This document shows positions 1 through 11,211 of a DNA stretch of 64,000 nucleotides, one piece after another. The translations under genes and the position numbers were made by a program. Position 1 is the first letter of the stretch; each line of letters starts with the position of its first letter. The notes under the pieces were generated by a model, which was not told the origin of the DNA, did no database searches, and saw nothing but the letters and a program-made list of their open reading frames with translations. Location of the stretch: contig WTXI01000032.1 in NCBI GenBank assembly GCA_022376515.1, positions 124,001 through 188,000 on the forward strand, in the 5' to 3' direction. The DNA is from Lactifluus volemus (taxonomy: Eukaryota > Basidiomycota > Agaricomycetes > Russulales > Russulaceae).

Positions 1-1094
1 CATGCTATCACCCCACAGTGGACATCGACTAGATCATCCCAATAACGGGCACAGTCACATCCACGGCAACATCATGATACTACGCCACGATCGCCGGTGG
101 TAATCGCCCCACCATCATCCTCCTCCGCATCCAGTATCTGTGCCGCCTCCTGCCACACGTATACCCACATCACCGCAGCCCGGTTTCAGTGGGCCCTCAC
201 CTACTTCGGCAACCCATGGAATCAATTGGCGGGTTTGGACTCAATGTTCAATGCGCTTGCTGCTCAAGCACCTGCAAGGATTGACCATCTTGCGGCGATC
301 CATGCTGCCAAGGCTGTCATACAAAGTGCACAATAACAACAGCAAGCGCAAGTTGTCAAGTCACATTCCCTGCGGCTCGCCCGGTGTCAATGCAGGTTCC
401 CCGGCAGACGGTGAGTACGATCGCGGACCGGATGGCGGTGGCTATGAGTAGTATTGGCGGTGATAGCTCTGGGCGCGGAGGGGGTGAGCTGTTCCAAAAT
501 ACCATCAACGCGGACCTTGGGACCTAACGAAAATAACACCCTGGATCAGCATTTTGATGTCACGGTCATTCATCCCGACGTACTAACACGGTAACACCAT
601 TCATAACGCTATTATCGCGTTCCCTGAGGCCGTCTGTGCCAGCCATTTGGCCTTTCGACGGCACCTCATGGTCGGAGTCATGGAAACCCCTCCCCTTGTT
701 GTCCTTACAGACACAGATGAATCAGTGTGCGCCAAGCGACGTGCCGATCACAGGCGTCAGGATCTCGGATGGCCGCAAATGCAGCGCCAGAGCGATCCCT
801 ACACCAAGGACATCGACGTGACCTGAGCGGTTCCCCTCGGTGACGGGGTGACACAGGGAAGCCCCTCGAATGTCTGCTAGACACATGGATGGACCTGGAG
901 GTATTCCGAGCCCTTTTGGCCATGGTGGCCCTCAACGAACGTATTGAGGTTGAGCTCCTTCCAGACCTGGAACTTCGTCTCAACTTCGAGCTTCGCAATG
1001 ATGTCGAGCGCTTGGATCAGATACTCTCTTCTGGCGACGTCAATCTTGATGTCCTCTCTTCACCCCCTTGAGAATACGCTGATAGCATTGATGC
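1..1094. other. No recognisable gene
   Basis: Several short open frames exist on both strands (for example 97-336 and 889-1071 on +), but none shows a domain, a credible intron pattern or a match to a family I know. Base composition is ordinary. It may hold exons of a gene whose main body lies left of the window, or decayed sequence. Confidence 0.4.
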
Positions 1095-1475
1095 TCATGA
1101 CTGACCAGCGGTCCACCGCTGTGAAAAGGTAGGTATCGACGACTCCGTGATGTAGAAAGGCATCCCAATGATGCTGCTATCTTCACACAGCACAAAAACT
1201 TGTGGGACAGGCACGCGGCATTCGGGAGGAGTTGTGGGATGTGCATTGTATCTCAGGATGGCAGCGAGTACGGTATATTCCCTCTCGACTTGGTGAGCAG
1301 TCCTAGATACTGGTGTTCCTGCTGGTTTCTTGCGAAGCACAAAGCGCTCTCCTCTTATCATAAGATGGTCAGAAGAAGTGGGAATGGCAGTGAAAATGAC
1401 CCTGACCTCGCATCCGTCAGGAAGTATGTTGGGTTGGACTGTCCAGCAAGTTAGGCCGGGACCGCGAACCCTCAT
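1095..1475 (-). pseudogene. Fragment of APH/ACAD11-like phosphotransferase domain
   Basis: The minus-strand translation contains segments typical of the N-lobe of aminoglycoside-phosphotransferase-fold proteins of the ACAD10/11 type: GERFVLRKKPAG (the strand with the ATP-contacting lysine), then an HQVEREYTVLAAI helix, then VPVPQVFVLCEDSSIIGMPF leading to the usual 'xFYxME' strand. After that point the expected continuation and the catalytic HGD and DxD motifs are missing from all frames nearby, so only about 110 residues survive of a lobe that is normally followed by about 200 more. No neighbour suggests a pathway. I read it as a truncated relic. An intact gene with distant exons is possible but unlikely, because downstream sequence shows no matching coding signal. 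Confidence 0.55.
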
Positions 1476-1837
1476 GGGATCTCTATCGTAGCGTGAACCC
1501 CGAATGATGTTATGTCTAAACCAAGTACAGTTGAATCATAGCTAGCAGTTCCTGAACTCTCAAAGTTCCTCCGACGTGCATATCGCAGGTACAGGGGATG
1601 TTGTAAAGAAAGAGGGAAAGCGGGAATGACCGTTGAAACGCAGATAAGAAGGGGTGGCAGGGCCTGAACTTATGACGTTCGTGGAGAGATTGGATGAAGA
1701 TTCTATCCCTCCAAGCAAGGTTTCTGCCGACTTGGGGATGAAGTCGCGTTGTCTATGCTTATCTCAGCGTCGGGTAACTTCGCTACGCTTCCCACGCTGT
1801 CATCCTGACCGCTGTCCCAATCCCCATTCCAGCGCCA
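1476..1837. other. No recognisable gene
   Basis: I see no supported coding region, RNA gene or repeat between the phosphotransferase relic and the left edge of the duplicated COQ3 segment. Confidence 0.35.
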
Positions 1838-4368
1838 ACAAAACTAATAGAAGGGCTACCTATTGGATCTGATCTGATGGATCCGAGTTTCCCTCTAAGA
1901 ATAGGGTGCTGAATCACGTCTAGCGCCCATACATCCATCAACACGGGGATCAGAGTGAGAATTTGTCTCCTCGCCATGAGTCCAGAACGCCAAGTACCCA
2001 CGTCTGACCTTGTCTTGATGTTGCTCGTATACCAGCACGACATCTCCCAGCATTCTTACCCCATCCTACTCACGAACATGACTTCTGATTCCGTCTTCCC
2101 TCCAAAGTTCTGGGCCGTACTCTTTCGGGATATCCCATGGCTGCCTACGAAATGGTGATCCTAGGAGACTATGCGATTCGAAAGTTGATGCTTTGGAGCT
2201 AGACCTGTGGCGACGTCTCTTCTCTGAAACAAGGTCGTTTTTCCTTTAATCTTATTCGATACCGTAATCCGGGAGTGATTGCACTACGCTGCAAGGCTAT
2301 CAATAGAAATTAAAAAATAACATTTCTCACAAGTTGTCTGCGGCGGCTCTCGCCGCACCACTGCCCCCACGCTGCGTACAATTTGTCTCTGCCATGTTGT
2401 CGCCCCGTCGATCACAGAGGCATTAGATAGAAATCATTTTCTCGAGGAGGTGTGGAGGCGGAGAGAATCACTGAAGCTGCGCCCTCCGTGCACTGAGGAC
2501 TGACGGGGGAAACCGATTTAAGACTCATCAAAGCAGCCGCGGCATCACCAAGATTTCAACATGCGTACGTATTCTGTTGTGCTATTCACCCTCGAATTTC
2601 CAGTTATCGCTGATTAGATAGACAGTGATTTTTGTGCCCTATTCCGGATTCGGTTGTTCAAAGACCTCTTGAGCGGGGTTGACGCAACCACCACAGCCCT
2701 TCCAGGTTCCGCCGAAACGTCCTGGCATGGTGATCCTCGGTCGAGCTTATTCAGGGCAGCATGATGTCCTCAGACAGTCCAGTGGGGGTAATAAGTTGAA
2801 TGTGCCAAGAGAGAAACGGGAGATTTCGTGGAATGCTCTGTACGATACCGTCAGAGTTGAAATTTAGGCCACTTGTTGAACAAAATACGTCATATGGAGT
2901 AATATATTAATAATAAATAAAAATTAGTTTACTCTGGCGCTCACGCTTTCATGTCTCTGAAGGCCCTCAGTGGTATCGCAGGCAAAATCCTTCAATAACC
3001 ACGCTCCTGCGTGCCTCTAGCCTCCCCAATTCTTTCCACACCTCACCACGCCCACGCTATCCTTTAGACTCCCATCCAGAACAGCAGCAGCCGACGCTAA
3101 CATCGACTGTCAACGATGCTGAGATTGCCCACTTTTCGCGCCTCTCAGCGTTATGGTGGGATGAGCGCGGCGCATTTTCTCTCCTTCACAAGATGAACGC
3201 GCACCGTATTCACTTCATCCGCGAAAAGGTGCTCGAGGTGTTGCGCGCAGCAGACCATGACGGGTCCTCCATTGCCATGCGGGCGCTCGAGCCCGACTCG
3301 AGCCGCGTACTGGACGTTCTGGACGTCGGATGTGGTGGTGGGATACTATCCGAGGCCCGTTTTTTTTTCTCTCTCGACCGGGGAATTAGCATCTTTACGC
3401 ATATATGTATATATTATCAGAGTCTGCTCGTCTAGGCGCAAATACGCTCGCTATCGATGCGTCGGGGGAGAACATCGGCGTCGCGTCACGCCATGCCTCT
3501 GCCGACCCAGGCCTCGCAATGCTGACATTCCGCCACGCATCCGCTGAGGTGCTCGTGCAGGAGCCGAAATGATTCGATGTCGTTTGTTCGATGGAGGTCA
3601 TCGAACACGTAGATAACCCGGCGGCATTTCTGAGGTCGTGCGCGGAGCTGGTCAAGGTGGGCAACGCACACGATAACCCTTCTTCTTCCTCTCTAACCCT
3701 TTTTCACTCTCACTTCTTCCAGCCAGGCGGCCATCTCTTCCTGTCGACGATTGCACGAACGCCGCTCTCTTATCTCCTCACAATCGTAGCGGCCGAGAAG
3801 GTTTTCCGGCTGATCGAACCTGGCACCCACACCTTCTCGAAAATTATCAATCCTGAGGAGCCCGTCGGTTTCTTTACCAAGCCTCTCGAACAGGGCGCGC
3901 GTCCCTGGATTTCCCGGACATATGCGTATGGGCTGCCTACACGCGTGGAGGCCGAACTACGCGGGTTGGCTTACGTTCCATGGCGCGGTGACTGGGTCTT
4001 GGCACCCCGCAGCCCCGCTCGACGACGCCTTGGTCAACACAAGCGAACTACTTGTTTTGGGTACGGAGACCCAAGGATACATAACGCCGCGCACTTTTAC
4101 ATAGAACTCTTCTCTGAACCACGTGGCCGAGCACGTGTTCGACTACCTCGCGTCGACCAGCGAGGAGAAGGGATACCGTTTGATAGACTAGCTTTCGAAA
4201 GAGGAAGTTTCGTTGATGTTATTGTCGGGTCTGCCACTATCATTGGAGATAATAATACTGTACACGTGTGGGCAAGAATTTATGAGATACAAGGAAATGA
4301 CGGTCAGTGCCAGTGAGGGCTATGATGGGAGGTGTTCACCCCAGACAAGGCGTTGTCTGTGCGCTCGA
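1838..4368 (+). repeat. COQ3 segmental duplication, copy 1 (decayed)
   Basis: This stretch aligns by eye almost end to end with 7945-10397. Shared landmarks are the start (AACTAATAGAAGGG), the stretch before COQ3 with the AATATATTAATAA motif, all three COQ3 exons and both introns, and about 280 bases after the COQ3 stop up to a GGCGTTGTCTGTG motif. Differences are point changes and small indels, plus a larger insertion near 2561-2710 in this copy. The right end includes the last codons of the convergent coiled-coil gene found beside copy 2, so the copied unit ran past COQ3 into its neighbour. Confidence 0.85.
2951..4084 (+). pseudogene. COQ3: COQ3 pseudogene (ubiquinone O-methyltransferase, mitochondrial)
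   Basis: This is a copy of the intact gene at 8968-10114, with the same start context, exon order and intron positions. Four independent lesions break it. A 7-base deletion shortly after the start codon (near 2980) runs into a stop within a few codons. One base is missing at about 3424, at the start of exon 2. A CGA codon has become TGA at 3570-3572. An extra 8-base insertion lies near 4012, close to the C-terminus. In-frame 3- and 9-base differences also occur. The methyltransferase motif I (DVGCGGGILSE) is still readable. Because one lesion is a substitution and two are multi-base, this is genuine decay rather than sequencing error. Confidence 0.9.
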
Positions 4369-4747
4369 TCCGTAGGTGAGGTGAAAATTCGTCACTTGTG
4401 CGCAAATTTTCTGTGCGTAAGACTTACATAAAATATGCAATAAAATGGTGTTCGATGCGAAACATGAAATGGTATCGTAGTTGAGGATTGTTGGGCGATC
4501 GCCCCAACCGGGGAGCGGTCGCCGTTATCCACGCCGGGGTCGCCCTCGGCCCGGGGGTAACTGTGACGATAGCGGTTAAACTGCCCCACTCTGCGGGCAC
4601 GTCTTTCCAAAGATTTCGATTACCCTCATCTATTCCACAAAAAACGGCTTGCCAAAGTGGCTGCTACACGACTTTGAACGTGAATTTAGTTCCGGGTCTG
4701 CGCTGAGAAGGCTTGACGAGCTGCGGCAACGGTGTTTTCTCATCAAT

Positions 4748-4830
4748 TAGTGCTGTTTTCCAGGAAGGGCTTAATCGAGGGACCGACGAGGGTGGATATG
4801 GGCCCAGCGTCGTGGACGTGCCCTAATCTA
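4748..4830 (+). pseudogene. COG8 3'-end scrap
   Basis: About 65 bases match the end of COG8 (59533-59590): CAGGAAGGGCTTAATCGAGG, then GGGCCCAGCGTCGTGGACGT. In translation this is the KGLIEG...GPS.VDVPP region a few dozen residues before the COG8 stop. The rest of COG8 is absent. What follows on the right is a paralogue of the membrane-protein gene that sits right after the real COG8, so this is the stump of a duplicated COG8/membrane-protein unit. Confidence 0.7.
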
Positions 4831-4961
4831 GGAGTAGCAGGAGTAGCGCGAAACATGCTAGCTGTTATATCGGATCATCAACCACTTAGAATAAATACGG
4901 AAGAGCTACCAGCCCGCGCTGATGAAATGAGATGAGGATTGAATAGAATCCACTTTGTACA

Positions 4962-6702
4962 TTAAGCCTCCATATTCTTCTTTTTCTTATGTTCGGAATA
5001 ACTCCCACCCTCTTCCGAGTCGTCTCCCACATTGGCATGTGATGATACGGTGTTATTCAGGTCGATGAAATCCCGGTCAAACTCAACCGTCGTTCCTACC
5101 GCAAACTGTATGGCCCGTCCATTCCGTGGCAATACACCCACAGCGTCGGAATTACTAATAAGACGTGGCAGATGCGAGCCGCGGGACTGGTCACTATGAC
5201 CATCATGGTATTCAGTTGGTATTATTCTGTGATGGCAAGCAGCCTTACTGTTGGATGAGATCTCGATAGGACCTGGAAGATGCGATAGCCCTGTATAGAC
5301 ATAGATGAGAATTTCGAGAAAGCGGAGAATCAAGATAAGCCTACACCACGATGACTATGAAAAGTCGCGGCAAGTCACAAAGTTAGTTGCGCTAATAGAA
5401 GAGTGACCGGACATACGGTGAGGGTATTGGAATATCTACATTTGGAATGTTTCAGTAAACAGTAGATTAAAGCATCTATTTCCACTGACTATATTCCAAG
5501 CATCTGTTGACGTGATTCGACACATAAATAACCGCATTTCGAGTACGTCCAAATTTGCTCACCATTAATGTTGATGAAAGGCATTATCTGTATAGTAAAG
5601 CATGATTCGTTCCGGTGAACTAAGCAACAATAGGAATAAGGGTGACATACCACATCCGGCACCTCCGACAAGATAGCGGCAGAGATCCAGAACAAGGCCT
5701 GGAGATACAGCATGTCCCATAAATGTGTTGGATCCCGCTTCCGAAGCACACCGAGAACCATAGTTCCCAACAAAACAAAGTCCGAAATAAACCTCATCAA
5801 AAGGCACCACTTGTATTCATCCGTGGAAGTCACGACACAAGCTCGAAGTTCCGAGGACCAATGACTGCGACCCTGAGCAACTCTCAACATTAATATTGCG
5901 GACATAGGCAGACATCTGGGAAGAGACAACCCTGGTTATGGCTGAGAATAAAGAGATCAGAGACTGAAAAAGATGCATTAACGAAAGGCCTACCATAGAA
6001 TGACGCAGCTAAACCGACAAGCCAAAAAAACCCATTGAGTATCACGGCCCCACGGCTCCGTCCCCATACGGCAATTCTAATCGCCGACGAGTGCCTTATC
6101 AGATGAACAATATATAAGTTAATAGCAGTAGACCGCTCACCCCCGGAGTGTAAGAAGAAATGTGCCACTAGTTGTCCCAAGCCAAGCCGTGACCTGGGAA
6201 ATTTCAATCAGGATATATGTAGAAGAAGGGAGTGTAGTAGCTAAGCCATACTAAGAGAGGACGAAGCAAAGCCTGCACAGGGAAAGGTTGAGCACGCGCA
6301 TGAGTTAGCATGACATTAGCAGCACAGAACTAGCAGATATACCTCACAATCTACTTCCCTTGTAATGTCGAATATAACAAGGGAGATAATGATGGACGTG
6401 AGGGTCAACGTCCTTGTGGCGATATACGCAAAATACGGCCATTTCCATGGTCGCCTTCCCGTGTACACTTGCCATTCGAAATCAAGGGTAGTGAGATATT
6501 CCCATCTATTCCAGGTGTGAGCCAAAGGCGATCCTCTCGACATACATGGAATCTCACATACATATAAAGCCCCGCAAAAGTGTGCACCGCTTTCACCAAA
6601 TTGGCTAGGTGAGGATAGCTCAATCCACAGTGTTCCAAGAAGGAAACAGAGATCGTACAAACCGTAGGTCTTCAATGCATATTCGGTGGAGGATACCATC
6701 AT
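4962..6702 (-). CDS. Multi-pass membrane protein, 'TTLDFEW' family (copy 1)
   Basis: I recognise a family common in Agaricomycetes but without an assigned function. Exon 1 reads MMVSSTEYALKTY and splices (GTTTGT...CACCTAG) to ANLVKAVHTFAGLY. A GTATGT donor then joins this to IWEYLTTLDFEWQVYTGRRP, the family signature. Several hydrophobic segments follow: ATRTLTLTSIIISLVIF, GAVILNGFFWLVGLAASFY, MRFISDFVLLGTMVLGVL and the LYLQALFWISAAI stretch. A short MPFININGE exon follows, then a polar, Lys-rich C-terminus ending EHKKKKNMEA. A 7TM-like topology is plausible. The paralogue at 60051-61835 shares the first two intron positions and phases. Exact splicing of the middle exons (5500-6250) is not certain. 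The frame looks open, so it may be functional. Confidence 0.7.
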
Positions 6703-7944
6703 TTATGATGAGAGACAATGACAACTCCTGGAGCTGAGAGGGTATGGGAAGAAAGATGTTTGCGAAGCCATGGGTTTATAGGCGTGGATGTGTTATGAAG
6801 TAGAACAAAGTAGCATACGGAAGCAGCCGTCAGATCAGATTTCAGCTGTTCCGAGTCTCTATTTTGTGCTCGTGATGCCAGAGTCCATCACCTCTATTCG
6901 CAATTTTGAATTGAATCGAGGTAAATTGTATAATACCATGACTACGCGCTTCGAATCTGATGCATCAAATTGCCTGGGTAAATCAAGGGTCGAGTGAAAA
7001 AGGCTACCTTCTTGAGTCTCGTCCGTGCCAAAATGAACCTTAGTCTGCAGAATTGCCTTGATACTACTGGAAGGAGCTTCAGTTCCCCTTCTTGGAAGAG
7101 CTCGTCAGTCCTAATGGTCAATAACCCCGGTAACAAATCAAAACCCCGAGGCCAAAGAGTCAGCCATCGGGCAAGTCGGGTCGAACAACAGCACCCGGGC
7201 CACAGAAGCACCACAGATCGAAGCCATTTATAGCTCCGCAAGTGCCGGAACACGGAGGAGGTGGATCCCACGGACAAGGTAACAACCACAAATGACCTAA
7301 CACGTATCTCTACATCACAACCCTGACATTGCATTGACTACTATGTCAGGATCGCGATTGCGATGTGAGGACAATCAGCAAATTACTATACATTCATTCA
7401 ATTAGACTATTCAGTACAGGCTAGTTAGGACACTAGTTTAGCTCTTTCACTTTCTCCAGATGGCAATCCCGTCTTTATCTCCTTTAGTATACATGCCTGT
7501 CTGGCTTAGGGCCATATATACTGCCCTTATTAGTCTCTAGGCACCTCAGTTCTCGTGCTGTCAGTGCGCATCGCACAAGTGATACTGACGTGAGAACCAC
7601 TGTTATTGCTGGTTACACTTACTACTCACCTAAAGTAGAGTACTTTATTCTCACCCCTTAGGTGAATATATTAGTCTCGTGCTAACACACGCGAGTGACA
7701 CTGAGATACACTTATTACTTATTATTGTCCCTTAGAACGATCTCACACTCGCTACTTTAACTATATACTACAACTTCCGCTCAGGCTGATCAAAAGTCCC
7801 GTGACTAACTTTGTGTTCTTGCACGCATAAACTATCCAAGTAGTACAGCACTGGCAGTGGCCCCAAACCGCAATGGTCCATACGCCAGTGCGCCCATGCG
7901 ATGCCGCAGTTTGAAACGCTGCACAGCAAAAATGTCGGCGCCGC
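6703..7944. other. Intergenic, no recognised gene; AT-rich with inverted repeats
   Basis: A 130-codon open frame on the minus strand (6942-7334) has no recognisable domain. From about 7430 to 7770 the sequence is AT-rich and full of short inverted repeats (listed separately). I cannot support a gene. Confidence 0.4.
7549..7664. repeat. Cluster of imperfect palindromes
   Basis: A nested inverted repeat spans 7549-7597: GTTCTC (7549-7554), GTCAGT (7560-7565) and GTGCG (7564-7568) pair with CGCAC (7572-7576), ACTGAC (7584-7589) and GAGAAC (7592-7597). A second pair, CACCTAA (7627-7633) and TTAGGTG (7658-7664), lies just downstream. A further TCTCGTGCT...ACTGAGA unit occurs at about 7674-7705. 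This could be a remnant of a small inverted-repeat transposon or a structured untranslated region. Confidence 0.45.
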
Positions 7945-10397
7945 CAAAAAAACTAATAGAAGGGCCACCTATTGGATCTGATGTGTGGATCCGAGTTTCC
8001 CTCTAAGAATACAACAGAACGAATAAAGGTGCTGAACCACGTCTAACGCCAATGCTCCATGTGCCATATGAGGTTTTCTTACAAGCTGTTCCGGATATTT
8101 ACAAATCAAGACGCGTCGAGAACATCCGTCAACACGGGGATCAGAGTGAGAATTTGTCTCCTCGCCATGAGTCCAGAATGCCAAGTACCTACGTCTGACC
8201 TTGTGTTGGTGTTGCCAGCACGACTTCTCCCCAGCATTCTTACAAGAGCCCCATCCTACTCACGAGCACGACCTCTGATTGCGTCTTCCCTCCAAAGTTC
8301 TGCGCCGTACTCTTTCGGGATAACCTATTCCATTTTCGCTGCCTACGAAATGGTGATCTCATAGGAGACTATGCGATTCGAACGTCGATACTTTGGAGCT
8401 AGACCTGTGGCGATGTCTCTTCTCTGAAACAAGGTCGTTTTTCCTTTAATCTTATTCGATACAGTAATCCGGCCGGGAATGATTGCACTACGCTGCAAGG
8501 CTATCAGTAGAAATTAAAAAATAACATTTCTCACAAGTTGTCGGCGGCGCTCTCGCCGTACCACTGCCCCATGCAACGTAGAAATTGTCTCTGCCATGTT
8601 GTCGCCCCGTCGATCACAGAAACATAAGATAGCAATCGTTTTCCAGAGGAGGTCTGGAGGCATAGAGAATCACTGAAGACAGCCCGCTCCGTGCACCGAG
8701 AACTGACGGGGGAAACAGATTTAATACGCATCAAAGCAGCCGCGGCATCATGACCTTCTGTCGAGCTTATTCAGGGAAGCGAGATGTCCTCAGAAAGTCC
8801 AGTGAGGGTAATAAGTTGAATGTGCCAAGAGAGAAAAGGGTGATTTCGTGGAATGCTCTGTACGATACCGCCAGAGTTGAAATTTAGGCGACTTGTTGAA
8901 CAAAATACGTCATATGGAGTAATATATTAATAACAAATAAACATTAGTTTACGGCGCTCACGCTTTCATGTCTCTGAAGGCCCTCAGTGGTATCGCGCGT
9001 TCCAGGCAAAATCCTTCAATAACCACGCTCCTGCGTGCTTCTAGCCTCCCCAATTCTTTCCACACCTCACCACGCCCACGCTATCCTTTAGACTCCCATC
9101 CAGAACAGCAGCAGCAGTTGACGCCAACATCGACTGTCAACGATGCCGAGATTGCTCACTTTTCGCGCCTCTCAGCGTTATGGTGGGACGAGCGCGGCGA
9201 ATTTTCTCTCCTTCACAAGATGAACGCACACCGTATTCGCTTCATCCGCGAAAAGGTGCTCGAGGTGTTGCGCGCAGCAGACCATGACGGGTCCTCCGTT
9301 GCCATGCGGGCGCTCGAGCCCGAGTCGAGCCGCGTATTGGAGGGGCTGGACGTTTTGGACGTCGGGTGTGGTGGTGGGATACTATCCGAGGCCCGTTTTT
9401 TTTTTTTCTCTCGACCGGGGAATTAACATCTTTACGCATATATGTCTATATTATCAGAGTCTTGCTCGTCTAGGCGCAAGTACGCTCGCTATCGATGCGT
9501 CGGGGGAGAACATCGGCGTCGCGTCACGCCATGCCGCTGCCGACCCAGGCCTCGCGATGCTCACTTTCCGCCATGCATCCGCTGAGGTGCTCGTGCAGGA
9601 GCCGAAACGATTCGATATCGTTTGTTCGATGGAGGTCATCGAACACGTAGATAACCCGGCGGCATTTCTGAGGTCGTGCGCGGAGCTGGTCAAGGTGGGC
9701 AACGCACACGATAACCCCTCTTCTTCCTCTCTAACCCTTTTTTACTCTCACTTCTTCCAGCCAGGCGGCCATCTCTTCCTGTCGACGATTGCACGAACAC
9801 CGCTCTCTTATCTCCTCACAATCGTAGCGGCAGAGAAGGTTTTCCGGTTGGTCGAACCTGGCACCCACACCTTCTCGAAATTCATTAATCCTGAGGAGCT
9901 CGTCGGTTTCTTTACCAAGCCTCTCGAACAGGGCGCGCGTCCCTGGATCTCCCGGACATATGCGTATGGGCTGCCTACGCGCGTGGAGGCCGAACTACGC
10001 GGGTTGGCTTACGTTCCATGGCGGGGTGACTGGGTCCTGGCACCCCGCTCGACGACGCCTTGGTCAACACAAGCGAACTACTTATTTTGGGTACGGAGAC
10101 CCAAGGATACATAACGCCGCGCACTTTTACATGGAACGCTTCTCTGAACCACGTGGCCGAGCACGTGTTCGACTGTACTTCGCCGGTCCTCGCGTCGACT
10201 AGCGAGGAGAAAGGGATACCTTTTGATAGACTAGCTTTCGAAAGAGGAAGTTTCGTTGATGTAATTGTCCGGTCTGCCACTATCATTGGGGATAATAATA
10301 CTGTACACGTGTGGGCAAGAACTTATGAGATACAAGGAAATGACGGTCCATGAGGGCTATGATGGGAGGCGTTCACCCCAAACAAGGCGTTGTCTGT
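7945..10397 (+). repeat. COQ3 segmental duplication, copy 2 (functional)
   Basis: This is the partner of 1838-4368. It keeps an intact COQ3 reading frame, and its right end overlaps the 3' end of a complete neighbouring gene on the opposite strand. That suggests it is the ancestral location and that copy 1 is the derived duplicate, in direct orientation about 6.1 kb away. Confidence 0.85.
8968..10114 (+). CDS. COQ3: Ubiquinone biosynthesis O-methyltransferase, mitochondrial (COQ3)
   Basis: COQ3 performs both O-methylations in coenzyme Q synthesis, using SAM, on the matrix face of the inner mitochondrial membrane. Exons are 8968-9390, 9458-9694 and 9761-10114, giving 337 residues, the usual length. 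The N-terminus (MSLKALSGIARSRQN...) is rich in Arg/Ser/Leu, as expected for a presequence. Motif I is LDVLDVGCGGGILSE, followed by SLARLGASTLAIDAS, then FDIVCSMEVIEHVDNP and PGGHLFLSTIARTPLSYLL, all typical COQ3 blocks. Intron 1 (9391-9457) must use a GC donor (GAG|GCCCGT), because no GT donor keeps the conserved frame. Intron 2 (66 bases, 9695-9760) is a multiple of three and has no in-frame stop, so its retention would be tolerated by the frame. A decayed duplicate lies at 2951-4084. Confidence 0.93.
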
Positions 10398-11211
10398 GTG
10401 CCCGGGTCACGCCGAGCAGAGCCACCCAGATCATCCATACTGCAACCATAGACGCGAGGGCAAAGAGAGTGCGTAAGGTGGTACGCCATTTCCAAGAGAC
10501 AGGACTTTCAGACGTAAAGATGATCTCATAGCAACGCTTGTGCCACCCACGGTTCAACCATCGAAGATCATGCGCAAGTGCTTCTGCCTGACGTACATGA
10601 AAAAATAAATTAGTATAGCACGGTTATATGAGCCCCTTTGTACGTTGTGCAAAGCTACATTACCTTTTGGCGACTGGAATCGTACACAAGTCGGACCTGA
10701 GCTGCCTGGGTGCGAATAGCAGGCAGGCGAGCCTCTAGCTCTGCGAGCACGCGTAGCGACTCCGCGAGCTCATGATCGATTTCTGGAACATGTGTCATAT
10801 CTTGGCCTACTCGACGGTACTTCCGCTGTAAATTCACGTAGGCCGCGCATGTCGTCAGCTAAGCTTGCCACATTCAGGGGAATAGAGCCACCGCAAACCT
10901 TGATCGAGTTGAAAGAATCATGGATGATGCCCTCCAGTGCTCTACAATTGCTGAGACCCTCGAGGAGCCGCTCCTATATTGAAGCTCAGCGATAGTAAGC
11001 CACTTCGAGGCACGGCGAAGACGGACCTCTAAATCCTTGAGCTCGTGCTCATATGCGGCGGATCTTCGTAGTGAAGCCTCGAAAACCGAGTCTGATGATC
11101 TGTAACAGAGTCAGTCAGCCTTTCTTTTTCTGCGGACAACAAAAGATGGTGAACGGACTCCGAGAGGGTGGCAGACTCTGCATCGAGTGAGTATGAGAGC
11201 GATAAGGTCAT
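10357..11211 (-). CDS. Coiled-coil protein with C-terminal membrane anchor
   Basis: Function unknown. I reconstructed five exons, all with GT-AG introns of 38-76 bases and matching phases: 11211-11141, 11099-11027, 10973-10838, 10782-10664 and 10587-10357, giving 209 residues. The protein starts MTLSLSYSLDAES. It continues with heptad-rich helices (LRRSAAYEHELKDLEERL and HELAESLRVLAELEARL). It ends with one hydrophobic span (LRTLFALASMVAVWMIWVALL) followed by an Arg-rich tail, so it is probably a tail-anchored or single-pass protein. Its 3' end lies inside the right edge of the COQ3 duplication, and its last codons are also found in copy 1 near 4330-4368. The gene is convergent with COQ3. An upstream in-frame start at 11295 is possible. 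Confidence 0.65.
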
